Source: Bacillus sp. ISL-18
GTDB lineage: Bacteria > Bacillota > Bacilli > Bacillales > Cytobacillaceae
Direction of reading: 5' to 3'
Assembly: GCF_018613415.1 (NCBI RefSeq)
Contig: NZ_JAGGQG010000013.1
Span: 102,694 to 166,693, forward strand
Length of the DNA stretch: 64,000 nt
Shown: piece after piece, positions 27,290-35,300 of the stretch
Numbering within the stretch: position 1 is the stretch's first letter
Layout of the letters: the number at the start of each line of letters is the position of its first letter
The notes under the pieces: generated by a model
Told to the model about the DNA's origin: nothing
Databases searched by the model: none
The model's input: only the letters and a program-made list of their open reading frames with translations
Made by a program: the position numbers and the translations under genes

Positions 27290-28342
27290 ATGAGTACAGA
27301 AGCTTTAAAAAAATCGGGATCTAAGGAAGCAAAAAATTCGAAATCAGGTTTCTCAAAATGGATTGTTGATAATGTGATTTATCTAGTATTAATTCTACTA
27401 GTCGTTGGGATCGTTGTGGCATCACCAGATTTCTTATCGATGACGAACTTAATTAATATTCTAAGTCAGGCGTCATCACGTGTTATTATTGCCCTTGGGG
27501 TAGCGGGTATTTTGATTCTGGCCGGTACTGACCTTTCCGCAGGCCGGATGGTGGGTTTGGCAGCGGTTGTTTCAGCTTCCATGCTTCAAGCAAGTGACTA
27601 TGCTTATAAAATGTACCCGCATTTACATGAATTACCACTATTTGTTCCAATTATTATTGCGATGTTAGCAACTGGTTTCATTTCTGCCATCAGTGGTGTG
27701 ATTGTGGCAAAATTTCATGTGCCGCCATTCATTGCCACATTAGGTATGATGATTGTGGTGTACGGTACTTCTTCTATCTACTTTGACCGTCCTCCGTATG
27801 GTGCACAGCCGATTGGCGGTTTAAGTGAGAAGTTTACAACGTTTGCCCAAAGAGGAATTAAGCTTGGTCAATATGAATTTCCATATCTAATCTTCTATGC
27901 CATTATTGTATCACTTATTATTTGGGTTATTTGGAATAAAACGCAGCTTGGTAAAAACATGTATGCAATTGGCGGAAATCCTGAAGCAGCAAAGGTTTCA
28001 GGGGTTAACGTAGCCAAGAATATCATCATTATCTATATGATCGCAGGTCTTCTTTACGGCTTCACCGGTGTTCTTGAAGCAGGTCGTGTAGGTAGTGCCA
28101 CTAATAATACAGGTAACATGTACGAGATGGACGCGATTGCAGCCTGCGTAGTCGGCGGGGTATCATTGACTGGCGGTATTGGAACTGTACCAGGTATCGT
28201 AACGGGAGTTCTTATTTTCCAAGTTATCAACTACGGATTAGCTTTCCTTGGCGTAAGCCCGTACATCCAATTCATCGTAAAAGGCTTAATTATTATCGTC
28301 GCAGTAGCCTTCGATATGCGCAAACACGCAAAGAAAAAATAA
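27290..28342 (+). CDS. mglC: Galactose/glucose ABC transporter permease, MglC-like
   Basis: Membrane subunit of 350 residues with about ten hydrophobic segments, BPD_transp_2 family. Conserved GTDLSAGRMVGLAA, PPFIATLGMM and GNPEAAKVSGV segments are characteristic of MglC/RbsC. TAGGAGG overlaps the mglA stop, so translation is coupled. The terminator at 28357 closes the operon. Confidence 0.95.
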   Translation: MSTEALKKSGSKEAKNSKSGFSKWIVDNVIYLVLILLVVGIVVASPDFLSMTNLINILSQASSRVIIALGVAGILILAGTDLSAGRMVGLAAVVSASMLQASDYAYKMYPHLHELPLFVPIIIAMLATGFISAISGVIVAKFHVPPFIATLGMMIVVYGTSSIYFDRPPYGAQPIGGLSEKFTTFAQRGIKLGQYEFPYLIFYAIIVSLIIWVIWNKTQLGKNMYAIGGNPEAAKVSGVNVAKNIIIIYMIAGLLYGFTGVLEAGRVGSATNNTGNMYEMDAIAACVVGGVSLTGGIGTVPGIVTGVLIFQVINYGLAFLGVSPYIQFIVKGLIIIVAVAFDMRKHAKKK

Positions 28343-28356
28343 ACACAAAACGATAG

Positions 28357-28390
28357 GGCAGCTTCCAACATGGAGAGCTGCCTTTTTCTT
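28357..28390 (+). terminator. Terminator after mglC
   Basis: GGCAGCT / AGCTGCC stem with an inner TCC/GGA extension, followed by CTTTTTCTTTT-like Ts. Confidence 0.8.
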
Positions 28391-28708
28391 TTATAAAGAA
28401 AACGTAACCAATGATGTTATTTGAATCATTGATTGTTCGATATTATAGAATATCTTTAACAATGGAAAAAATAAGATATGAATAGAGATAAACAGTTTAT
28501 AAGGTGAGTTTAGTACAGTTTGTAAGTTTGAAAAATAATATATTTCAGAAATATTTAAATAAATAAATAATATACTAGACGAATGAAATTAATTGTATTA
28601 CAATACTAAATATCAATTAATTCAACGACTAAACATACCGATCCTATTAAGATACTAAATAATGGATGTTTGTGTCAGAAAAATCAGAAAAAAGATAAAG
28701 GGGATGTC
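28391..28708 (+). promoter_or_regulatory. Gene-free AT-rich leader of the Liv-type binding protein
   Basis: About 320 bases with no convincing gene. Two inverted repeats stand out: GATATT-ATAG-AATATC (28439-28454) and AATTAATTG / CAATTAATT (28587-28622). Either may be an operator. I could not assign a promoter with confidence. Confidence 0.35.
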
Positions 28709-29890
28709 ATGATGAAGAAGAATTTTGCAAAGATGTTTATGGCTTCAACATTATTGGCTGGCGTACTAGCCGGATGTTCGGGAGCAAAAGATAGTGCTGG
28801 AGGAGGAGGAGACACCGTTAAATTGGGTGTAAACCTTGAACTTTCAGGCGGAGTTGCTTCTTACGGGGAGTCACTTGCTTCAGGTATCAATCTTGCTGTT
28901 GATGAAATTAACAAAAAGGGCGGAGTTGACGGCAAGAAAATCGAGCTTGTTAAAGTGGACAATAAATCAGATGCAGCGGAAGCGACAAATGGTGCCATCA
29001 AGTTAACCAGCCAAGATAAAGTAACAGCTATAATCGGTGCAGCTACAAGTGGTGACACTGTTGCCCAAGCGGAAATCGCCGATAGCAATAAAACCGTTTT
29101 ATTAACACCATCAGGAACAGCTCCAAACGTAACAGTTACAGATAAAGGGAAATTAAACGAATACGTATTCCGTACTTCTTTTATTGATCCATTCCAAGGA
29201 ACAGTTGCAGCCAACTTTGCAGCTAACGAATTAAAAGTTAAAAACGTTGCAATCTTTGCTGATAGTGCAAGTGACTATGCGAAAGGTTTGGCAGCTTCAT
29301 TTAAAGAAACGTTTGAAAAAGCAGGCGGTAAGGTTGTCTCTGAAGAGGCATATGTTGGAAAGGATACAGACTTCCGTGCAACATTAACTCGTATCAAGGC
29401 CAAAAATCCTGAATTTATCTTTATCCCTGGATATTACGAAGAAGTTGGGTTAATTGTAAAACAAGCTCGTGAAATGGGCATCACTGCTCCTCTAATGGGT
29501 GCAGATGGCTGGGATTCACCAAAATTAGTAGAATTAGCTGGTAAAGATGCGTTAAACAATACCTATATCACAAATCACTATTCTTCCGAAGACCCAGACA
29601 AAAAGATCCAAACGTTTGTATCTGCTTTTAAAGCAAAGAACAATGGAGAATCACCAAATGCTTTCAACGCTCTTGGCTATGATTCAGTTTATCTATTAGC
29701 AGATGCAATTAAGAGTGCAGGAAGCACTGACCCTAGCAAAATTAAGGCAGCATTAGAAAAAACTAAAGATCTATCCCTTGTTACTGGTGTGGTTACGATT
29801 GACAAAAATCACAATCCGATTAAATCTGCAACAGTCTTAGAATATAAAGACGGTAAGCAAGTATTTAATACAAAGGTTGACCCTAAATAA
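28709..29890 (+). CDS. Orphan branched-chain amino acid-type ABC binding lipoprotein (LivJ family)
   Basis: Lipoprotein of about 393 residues with lipobox LAGC (MKKNFAKMFMASTLLAGVLA then GC). ATG at 28709 or 28712 fits an AAAGGGG site; the frame extends to 28670 without a better signal. Peripla_BP_6 features: VKLGVNLELSGGVASYGES, DEINKKGGVDGKKIELV, IIGAATSGDTVAQA and NAFNALGYDSVYLLADAI. No LivHMGF permease or ATPase genes are nearby: a terminator follows and the next genes concern CoA transfer. It either feeds a transporter encoded elsewhere or serves as a sensor. The ligand is unknown; leucine/isoleucine/valine is only the family default. Confidence 0.85.
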   Translation: MMKKNFAKMFMASTLLAGVLAGCSGAKDSAGGGGDTVKLGVNLELSGGVASYGESLASGINLAVDEINKKGGVDGKKIELVKVDNKSDAAEATNGAIKLTSQDKVTAIIGAATSGDTVAQAEIADSNKTVLLTPSGTAPNVTVTDKGKLNEYVFRTSFIDPFQGTVAANFAANELKVKNVAIFADSASDYAKGLAASFKETFEKAGGKVVSEEAYVGKDTDFRATLTRIKAKNPEFIFIPGYYEEVGLIVKQAREMGITAPLMGADGWDSPKLVELAGKDALNNTYITNHYSSEDPDKKIQTFVSAFKAKNNGESPNAFNALGYDSVYLLADAIKSAGSTDPSKIKAALEKTKDLSLVTGVVTIDKNHNPIKSATVLEYKDGKQVFNTKVDPK

Positions 29891-29910
29891 ATCTCGAAAT
29901 ATGATTATAA

Positions 29911-29950
29911 AAAGACTTCTTCACTCCAATGGTGAAGGAGTCTTTTTTTT
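29911..29950 (+). terminator. Terminator after the Liv-type binding protein gene
   Basis: AAAGACTTCTTCAC pairs with GTGAAGGAGTCTTT and ends in a T-run. The T-run abuts the -24 element of the next promoter. Confidence 0.85.
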
Positions 29951-29966
29951 GGCACAATTCTTGCAT
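29949..29966 (+). promoter_or_regulatory. Sigma-54 promoter of scoA-scoB-thiolase
   Basis: TTGGCACAATTCTTGCAT is a full match to the sigma-54 consensus TGGCAC-N5-TTGCA. It lies 58 bases before the GTG start of scoA. The activator is probably the PAS-AAA+ regulator encoded at 35301. Confidence 0.88.
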
Positions 29967-30023
29967 ATTAATTAAGCGTAGCCTACTTAATTCGCTTTTT
30001 AATTTACAGGAGGTGCTTTTGAA

Positions 30024-30686
30024 GTGAATAAAATGATTTCAAGGGAAGAAGTTTCGTCCCTTTTTACAGATGGAATGACGATAATGGCTGGGGGCTTTAT
30101 GGGCGTGGGGACACCTCAGGAACTTGTTACAGCAATGCTTGAAGCGAATGTAAAGGATATTACCTTAATCGCCAATGACACCGCTTTCTCAGAAACAGGT
30201 GTAGGGCCTTTAATTGTAAATAAACGAGTGAAAAAGGTGATTGCCTCACATATTGGAACAAACCCGGAAACTGGCCGGCAAATGATTGCGGGCGAAATGG
30301 AAGTAGAACTAGTTCCACAGGGAACCTTGGCTGAACGTGTACGTGCCGGAGGTTCAGGATTAGGCGGAGTATTAACTCCTACTGGAGTGGGAACTGTTGT
30401 CGAAGATGGGAAAGAAAAGATTACCGTCGACGGCCGGGAATATTTGCTTGAAAAGCCCCTTCGTGCTGAGGTTGCCTTGTTGAAAGCTTTTAAAGCCGAT
30501 AAAGCAGGAAATTTAATTTATCACCGTTCTGCCAGGAACTTTAACCCGTTGATGGCCTTGGCTGCTGACACCGTTATTGTCCAAGTGGAGCAGCTTGTAG
30601 AAGTGGGAGAAATCGACCCAGATGAAGTCATAACACCTGGAATCCTCGTGGATAAAATCTATGTTCAAGGAGGTCGTCGATCATGA
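30024..30686 (+). CDS. scoA: 3-oxoacid (acetoacetate) CoA-transferase subunit A
   Basis: Subunit of 220 residues of a heteromeric family I CoA transferase that moves CoA from succinyl-CoA or acetyl-CoA to acetoacetate. GTG start with AGGAGGTG 8 bases upstream. The N-terminal GGFMGVGTPQELV is the family glycine-rich CoA loop, and GGSGLGGVLTPTGVGT is the subunit A signature. It overlaps scoB by 4 bases. With the thiolase downstream it converts acetoacetate to two acetyl-CoA. Confidence 0.93.
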   Translation: MNKMISREEVSSLFTDGMTIMAGGFMGVGTPQELVTAMLEANVKDITLIANDTAFSETGVGPLIVNKRVKKVIASHIGTNPETGRQMIAGEMEVELVPQGTLAERVRAGGSGLGGVLTPTGVGTVVEDGKEKITVDGREYLLEKPLRAEVALLKAFKADKAGNLIYHRSARNFNPLMALAADTVIVQVEQLVEVGEIDPDEVITPGILVDKIYVQGGRRS

Positions 30687-31333
30687 TGACTACACTCGTT
30701 AATCCAAAACAAATCATCGCTGCACGCGTGGCAAAGGAATTGAAGGATGGAGATGTGGTGAACCTGGGCATCGGGCTGCCAACCATGGTGCCCAACTACT
30801 TGCCTGATGGTGTGAACGTGATTTTACAATCAGAAAATGGCTATGTGGGTCTTGGACCTTTAGAGGGCGATATTGATCCAGATTTAGTTAACGCCGGCGG
30901 TCAGCCAGCTGGTATTATTCGCGGAGGTGCCTTCTTTGATAGTCTGTTTTCCTTCGAATTAATTCGCGGCGGACATGTCGATGTTACTGTTCTTGGCGGG
31001 CTGGAAGCAGATGCGAAAGGAAATCTTGCCAATTGGATGGTTCCAGGGAAAATGGTTCCTGGAATGGGCGGGGCAATGGACCTTGTGACCGGCGCAAAAA
31101 AGGTGATTGTCGCAATGGAACATACGGCCAAGAATGGTTCCTCTAAAATTCTCGAGCAATGCCGTCTGCCGCTGACTGGTAAAGGGGTAGTTGATCTAAT
31201 TGTAACCGAATTGGCTGTTTTTCGTGTTACAGCGGATGGATTGGTTTTGGAGGAACTTCAAGAGGGTGTCGACCTAGAGACAGTAACGGAAAAGACAGAA
31301 GCGGATTTTACTTTAGGCCTTGCAATAAAATAA
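30683..31333 (+). CDS. scoB: 3-oxoacid (acetoacetate) CoA-transferase subunit B
   Basis: Subunit of 216 residues with the active-site glutamate in the SENGYVGLGP motif (about residues 51-60), which forms the covalent glutamyl-CoA intermediate. GIGLPTMVPNYL and GAMDLVTGAKKVIVAMEHT are further family markers. AAGGAGG overlaps the end of scoA. Substrate class (acetoacetate versus other short-chain acids) is inferred from the thiolase, hydroxybutyrate dehydrogenase and permease neighbours, the same set as yxjC-scoAB-yxjF in B. subtilis. Confidence 0.93.
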   Translation: MMTTLVNPKQIIAARVAKELKDGDVVNLGIGLPTMVPNYLPDGVNVILQSENGYVGLGPLEGDIDPDLVNAGGQPAGIIRGGAFFDSLFSFELIRGGHVDVTVLGGLEADAKGNLANWMVPGKMVPGMGGAMDLVTGAKKVIVAMEHTAKNGSSKILEQCRLPLTGKGVVDLIVTELAVFRVTADGLVLEELQEGVDLETVTEKTEADFTLGLAIK

Positions 31334-31373
31334 AAGTGTTTGCTAGTGAAAGAGAATTGGGAGGGCTTTTCTT

Positions 31374-31468
31374 AAAATCGCTGATATATTGCAAAAATCG
31401 CTGATATTGCTGAACATATCGCCGATAAAATTAAAAAATCGCTGATAAATGAATAAAAACCGCCGTTA
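31374..31468. repeat. Irregular tandem repeat of AAAATCGCTGATA
   Basis: The 188-base gap between scoB and the thiolase carries copies at 31374, 31393, 31418 (ATCGCCGATA), 31433 and a decayed one at about 31455 (AAAAACCGCCGTTA). Spacing is roughly 16-25 bases. No function assigned. Confidence 0.7.
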
Positions 31469-31521
31469 AATTTTAAATCTTCCAATTTATAAAGAAAATA
31501 ACTTTTCAGGAGGAACTATTT

Positions 31522-32706
31522 ATGCGAGAAGTAGTGATCGTTAGTGCAGTACGGACAGCAATTGGCAGTTTCATGGGGACATTAAGTAATACACCAGCAA
31601 CCGGATTAGGAGCAATTGTCATTAAAGAAGCAGTAAACCGCGCCGGGATTAGCGGAGATCAAGTTAATGAAGTCATTATGGGAAACGTTCTGCAAGCAGG
31701 TCTTGGCCAGGGGCCTGCCCGTCAGGCTACACTCAAAGCCGGTTTGCCAGCTGAGGTATCCTCTATGGCGATCAACAAACTGTGCGGTTCAGGTTTAAAA
31801 GCAGTTCATTTGGCAGCCCAAGCGATCCAAACCGGTGAAGCAGAAATTGTCGTCGCAGGTGGTATGGAAAATATGAGTCTAGCACCATACTTGCTGATGG
31901 ATGGACGAACAGGCTACCGCATGGGTGATGGCAAAATTTTCGATAGTTTGATTCAAGATGGACTGCAATGTGCGATTAACTCTTATCATATGGGGGTAAC
32001 CGCCGAAAACATTGCCGAACAATATGACCTCAGCCGCGAAGAGCAAGATGAGTTTGCCGCCTGGAGCCAGCAAAAGACAGAGGCAGCCATCAAAGACAGC
32101 AAATTTAAGGATGAGATTGTCCCTGTTGTCCTCCCACAGCGTAAGGGCGAGCCAGTCGTTTTTGATACAGATGAATTCCCTCGCTCAGGGGTGACATCTG
32201 AAAAGCTAGCAAAATTAAAGCCCGCTTTTAAAAAGGACGGTACGGTAACAGCTGGCAATGCCTCTGGTATCAATGACGGTGCGGCCGCACTAGTACTCAT
32301 GAGCAGAGAAAAGGCAGAAGAGCTGGGAATTAAACCAATGGCTGTCATCCGCGGCAATGGGACCTCAGGGGTGGATCCAAAAATAATGGGAATTGGCCCT
32401 GTGCCCGCATCTAAGAAGGCACTGGCAAAAGCGGGTCTTTCTATCAAGGAGATGGATTTAGTGGAAGCGAATGAAGCGTTTGCTGCTCAATCCCTTGCTG
32501 TAGGAAGAGACCTGGAGATTCCAAGAGAGAAATTGAATGTTAACGGCGGTGCGGTTGCCTTAGGCCACCCAATTGGTGCCAGTGGTGCCCGCGTGTTAGT
32601 CACCCTGCTTCACGAGATGAAACGAAGGGAATCCCGCTACGGACTTGCGACGCTATGTATTGGCGGAGGGCAAGGAATTGCTACAGTAGTAGAAATGGAG
32701 AAATAA
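31522..32706 (+). CDS. Acetyl-CoA acetyltransferase (thiolase)
   Basis: Thiolase of 394 residues that cleaves acetoacetyl-CoA to two acetyl-CoA. The nucleophilic Cys is in NKLCGSGLKAV (about residue 88), the catalytic His in ALGHPIGASGARV (about 350), and the second Cys in LCIGGGQG (about 380). VEANEAFAAQ is the usual NEAF motif. AGGAGG precedes the ATG. It completes the acetoacetate pathway begun by ScoAB and is probably on the same sigma-54 transcript. No canonical terminator follows, only the palindromes of the next promoter region. Confidence 0.95.
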   Translation: MREVVIVSAVRTAIGSFMGTLSNTPATGLGAIVIKEAVNRAGISGDQVNEVIMGNVLQAGLGQGPARQATLKAGLPAEVSSMAINKLCGSGLKAVHLAAQAIQTGEAEIVVAGGMENMSLAPYLLMDGRTGYRMGDGKIFDSLIQDGLQCAINSYHMGVTAENIAEQYDLSREEQDEFAAWSQQKTEAAIKDSKFKDEIVPVVLPQRKGEPVVFDTDEFPRSGVTSEKLAKLKPAFKKDGTVTAGNASGINDGAAALVLMSREKAEELGIKPMAVIRGNGTSGVDPKIMGIGPVPASKKALAKAGLSIKEMDLVEANEAFAAQSLAVGRDLEIPREKLNVNGGAVALGHPIGASGARVLVTLLHEMKRRESRYGLATLCIGGGQGIATVVEMEK

Positions 32707-32710
32707 CATT

Positions 32711-32778
32711 GTTTCCGCAAAAACGGAAAATTCCGTTTTTGCGGAAACGCTTTCAATTAATTTTCCGGATTAACGGAA
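32711..32778. promoter_or_regulatory. Three TTCCG-N6-CGGAA palindromes: probable enhancer sites of the sigma-54 activator
   Basis: The same interrupted palindrome occurs three times: 32713-32728, 32731-32746 and 32763-32778, about 40 to 125 bases before the sigma-54 promoter at 32819. The first two together also form a perfect 38-base inverted repeat (32711-32748). It has no T-run, so a terminator role is unlikely to be the main one. Position, number and symmetry fit upstream activator sites for a Fis-HTH dimer; the binding protein is inferred. Confidence 0.65.
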
Positions 32779-32818
32779 TCATTCCAGATCTATTTAGTTC
32801 ATTTATATAGAAATGAAA

Positions 32819-32836
32819 TTGGCATAATTCTTGCAA
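32819..32836 (+). promoter_or_regulatory. Sigma-54 promoter of the GntP permease operon
   Basis: TTGGCATAATTCTTGCAA matches TGGCAC-N5-TTGCA with one change in the -24 half. The 5-base spacer AATTC is identical to that of the scoA promoter. Confidence 0.85.
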
Positions 32837-32858
32837 ATAAGTAGATGTAAGTTTTTAA

Positions 32859-32874
32859 ATGGAAACGCTTACCT
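32859..32874 (+). promoter_or_regulatory. cre-like site downstream of the permease sigma-54 promoter
   Basis: ATGGAAACGCTTACCT matches the cre consensus with one mismatch in the flank. It lies in the transcribed leader, where bound CcpA could block elongation. Confidence 0.55.
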
Positions 32875-32924
32875 TTCAGGGGGGTAAACGAGGAAGCTTA
32901 CAAAAACATTTAAGGGGGATTTAC

Positions 32925-34358
32925 ATGGAATTATTTGTTATTTTACTGGCGCTCGGGCTCCTGATTTTTGTAGCCTACCGTGGATTTTCAGTTATTTTAT
33001 TCGCGCCAATATGTGCACTTCTTGCTGTATTACTAATTGATCCAAGCCATGTTTTACCTTTCTTTTCCGGGGTATTCATGGAGAAAATGGTTGGATTTAT
33101 TAAATCCTATTTTGCCGTCTTCTTATTAGGGGCGATTTTTGGAAAAGTTGTTGAAATGTCAGGGATTGCAGAATCGATTGCCAAAACGATTGTCCGTTTA
33201 CTTGGAGCAAAACGTGCGATGCTGTCGATTGTTTTATTAGGAGCTATTTTAACGTACAGCGGCGTAAGTTTATTCGTAGCCGTTTTTGCCATTTATCCAT
33301 TTGCAGCCCAAATGTTTAGGCAAGCGAATATTCCTAAAAGGCTTATTCCAGGAACAATTGCTCTTGGTGCCTTCACCTTCACCATGGACGCTCTACCGGG
33401 AACACCGCAAATACAAAACGTCATCCCAATTAACTTTTTTAAAACAGATATTTATGCGGCACCGACGCTTGGAATCATTGGAGCTATTTTTGTCTTAGTT
33501 CTAGGACTCGTCTATCTTGAATCTAGAAGAAGAAAGGCAGAAAAAGCGGGTGAGGGTTATTACGGATTTGGTGCTGAAAACGCGGCTGCCGCTGAAAAAT
33601 TAGAGGCAAATGAAGTAGCTGCTCCTGATTTAACCTCGCAACAATCCGTTCTAAAACAAATTTTAGCTTTTGTTCCTCTCATTCTTGTGGGAGTGACGAA
33701 TAAATTATTTATAACGTATATTCCAAAATGGTATCCAAACGGCTTTGATTTTTCAGCGATTGGCTTGAAGGCCTACACGGTCGATGTTACAGCAATGGCT
33801 GCGATTTGGGCCATTATTATGGCATTAGTTGTTGGGATTATTTCTTCGCTTTTTTATGATTGGAAACGAGTCACGAAAAACTTTAAAGAGGGGCTCAACA
33901 CAGCCATTGGCGGATCCCTGCTGGCAACGATGAACACAGGTGCTGAGTATGGTTTCGGCGGAATTATTGCCGCCCTGCCTGGTTTTGCAAAAATTAGTGA
34001 TGGTATTTCCGGTACATTCACGAATCCGCTTGTAAACGGGGCTGTCACAACAAGCACACTTGCCGGTATGACAGGTTCTGCCTCCGGAGGAATGGGGATT
34101 GCCTTAGGTGCGATGGCCGATAAGTATAATCAGGCGATTGCCGCAGCCAATATTCCACCAGAAGTCATGCACCGCGTGGTCGCAATGGCATCAGGCGGTA
34201 TGGATACATTGCCGCACAACGGAGCGGTTATTACGCTGCTTGCTGTAACAGGCCTAACACACAAACAATCCTATAAAGATATTTTCGCCATAACAGTGAT
34301 TAAAACATTAGCGGTATTCTTTGTGATTGCGCTTTATACCATCTTTGGAATCATTTAA
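32925..34358 (+). CDS. GntP-family permease, probable 3-hydroxybutyrate/acetoacetate importer (YxjC-like)
   Basis: Polytopic membrane protein of 477 residues with about 12 hydrophobic segments. ATG at 32925 follows AAGGGGGA; the frame opens earlier at 32859. GntP-family markers are TMDALPGTPQIQNVIP and TGSASGGMGIALGA, with GGMDTLPHNGAVITLL near the end. Family members carry gluconate or other small acids with protons. Placement with scoAB, thiolase and 3-hydroxybutyrate dehydrogenase, as for YxjC in B. subtilis, points to ketone-body acids. Gluconate transport is the alternative but no gluconate kinase is nearby. Confidence 0.85.
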   Translation: MELFVILLALGLLIFVAYRGFSVILFAPICALLAVLLIDPSHVLPFFSGVFMEKMVGFIKSYFAVFLLGAIFGKVVEMSGIAESIAKTIVRLLGAKRAMLSIVLLGAILTYSGVSLFVAVFAIYPFAAQMFRQANIPKRLIPGTIALGAFTFTMDALPGTPQIQNVIPINFFKTDIYAAPTLGIIGAIFVLVLGLVYLESRRRKAEKAGEGYYGFGAENAAAAEKLEANEVAAPDLTSQQSVLKQILAFVPLILVGVTNKLFITYIPKWYPNGFDFSAIGLKAYTVDVTAMAAIWAIIMALVVGIISSLFYDWKRVTKNFKEGLNTAIGGSLLATMNTGAEYGFGGIIAALPGFAKISDGISGTFTNPLVNGAVTTSTLAGMTGSASGGMGIALGAMADKYNQAIAAANIPPEVMHRVVAMASGGMDTLPHNGAVITLLAVTGLTHKQSYKDIFAITVIKTLAVFFVIALYTIFGII

Positions 34359-34391
34359 AAAGATTACTAGATAATTAGGAGGCTCGCATAA

Positions 34392-35177
34392 ATGAGCAAG
34401 TTACTAGAAGGAAAGACAGCATTCATTACAGGGTCAGCCAGCGGAATTGGCTTAAGTATTGCCAAGACCTTCGCACATGAAGGGGCAAAAGTGGTCATTT
34501 CCGATTTAAATGCTGAAAAAAGTGAACAGGAGGCGGCAAAATTAAGGGACCAGGGATTTGAGGCCATTGCTGCTCCATGTGATGTAACAAACGAGGAGGC
34601 TTTTAAGAATAGTATCCACCAAGCCTATTTAACTTTCGGCCGTCTCGATATTTTAGTTAATAATGCCGGCATGCAGTATGTTTCACCAATTGAGGAGTTC
34701 CCAACGGAAAAGTTTGAACTCTTGGTTAAAATTATGTTAACAGCACCATTCATTGGTATTAAAAACGTCTTCCCTATTATGAAGGAACAGGGCTTTGGAC
34801 GAGTAATTAATATGGCTTCCATCAATGGAGTGATTGGCTTTGCTGGAAAGGCTGCTTATAATAGTGCGAAGCATGGCGTTATCGGATTAACAAAGGTTGC
34901 GGCGTTAGAAGGTGCAGAGAGCGGAATAACGGTCAATGCCCTTTGCCCAGGTTATGTTGATACACCTCTTGTTAGAAATCAATTAGCAGACCTTGCATCA
35001 ACAAGAAATGTCAGCTTAGACAGTGTAATTGACGAGGTGCTTTTACCGCTTGTACCACAAAAAAGACTTTTATCCGTAACCGAAATTGCCGATTATGCTG
35101 TTTTTTTAGCAAGTGAAAAAGGGAGAGGAATTACCGGCCAGGCTGTGATTTTAGATGGCGGTTACACCGCACAATAA
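34392..35177 (+). CDS. 3-hydroxybutyrate dehydrogenase (SDR, YxjF-like)
   Basis: Short-chain dehydrogenase of 261 residues that oxidises 3-hydroxybutyrate to acetoacetate with NAD. The cofactor glycine motif is TGSASGIG (residues 12-19), followed by NNAGMQYVSP (about 90-99), catalytic Ser in MASINGVIG and YNSAK (Tyr and Lys, about 155-159). PGYVDTPLVRNQ is typical of bacterial BDH. AGGAGG precedes the ATG, 33 bases after the permease. It links uptake to ScoAB and the thiolase. Confidence 0.93.
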   Translation: MSKLLEGKTAFITGSASGIGLSIAKTFAHEGAKVVISDLNAEKSEQEAAKLRDQGFEAIAAPCDVTNEEAFKNSIHQAYLTFGRLDILVNNAGMQYVSPIEEFPTEKFELLVKIMLTAPFIGIKNVFPIMKEQGFGRVINMASINGVIGFAGKAAYNSAKHGVIGLTKVAALEGAESGITVNALCPGYVDTPLVRNQLADLASTRNVSLDSVIDEVLLPLVPQKRLLSVTEIADYAVFLASEKGRGITGQAVILDGGYTAQ

Positions 35178-35183
35178 TAGTTT

Positions 35184-35216
35184 GAATCCTATTCGATAGC
35201 GGATAGGATTCTTTCT
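35184..35216 (+). terminator. Terminator after the dehydrogenase gene
   Basis: GAATCCTAT / ATAGGATTC with a 10-base loop and a T-rich tail. Confidence 0.7.
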
Positions 35217-35300
35217 TGTGTGTGAAAAACTTCTAATCTAGTGAACATCCATCATCCTTTGTTATAATAAGGATATTCAGCATTGGGAAGGTGTGACTCT

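Noticed and set aside
31374..31468. CRISPR-like array
   Set aside because: Repeats are short, imperfect and irregularly spaced, with no spacers of uniform length and no cas genes.
32711..32748. Perfect 38-base inverted repeat read as the thiolase terminator
   Set aside because: No T-run follows, and its halves repeat a third time at 32763; operator sites explain it better, though some termination is possible.
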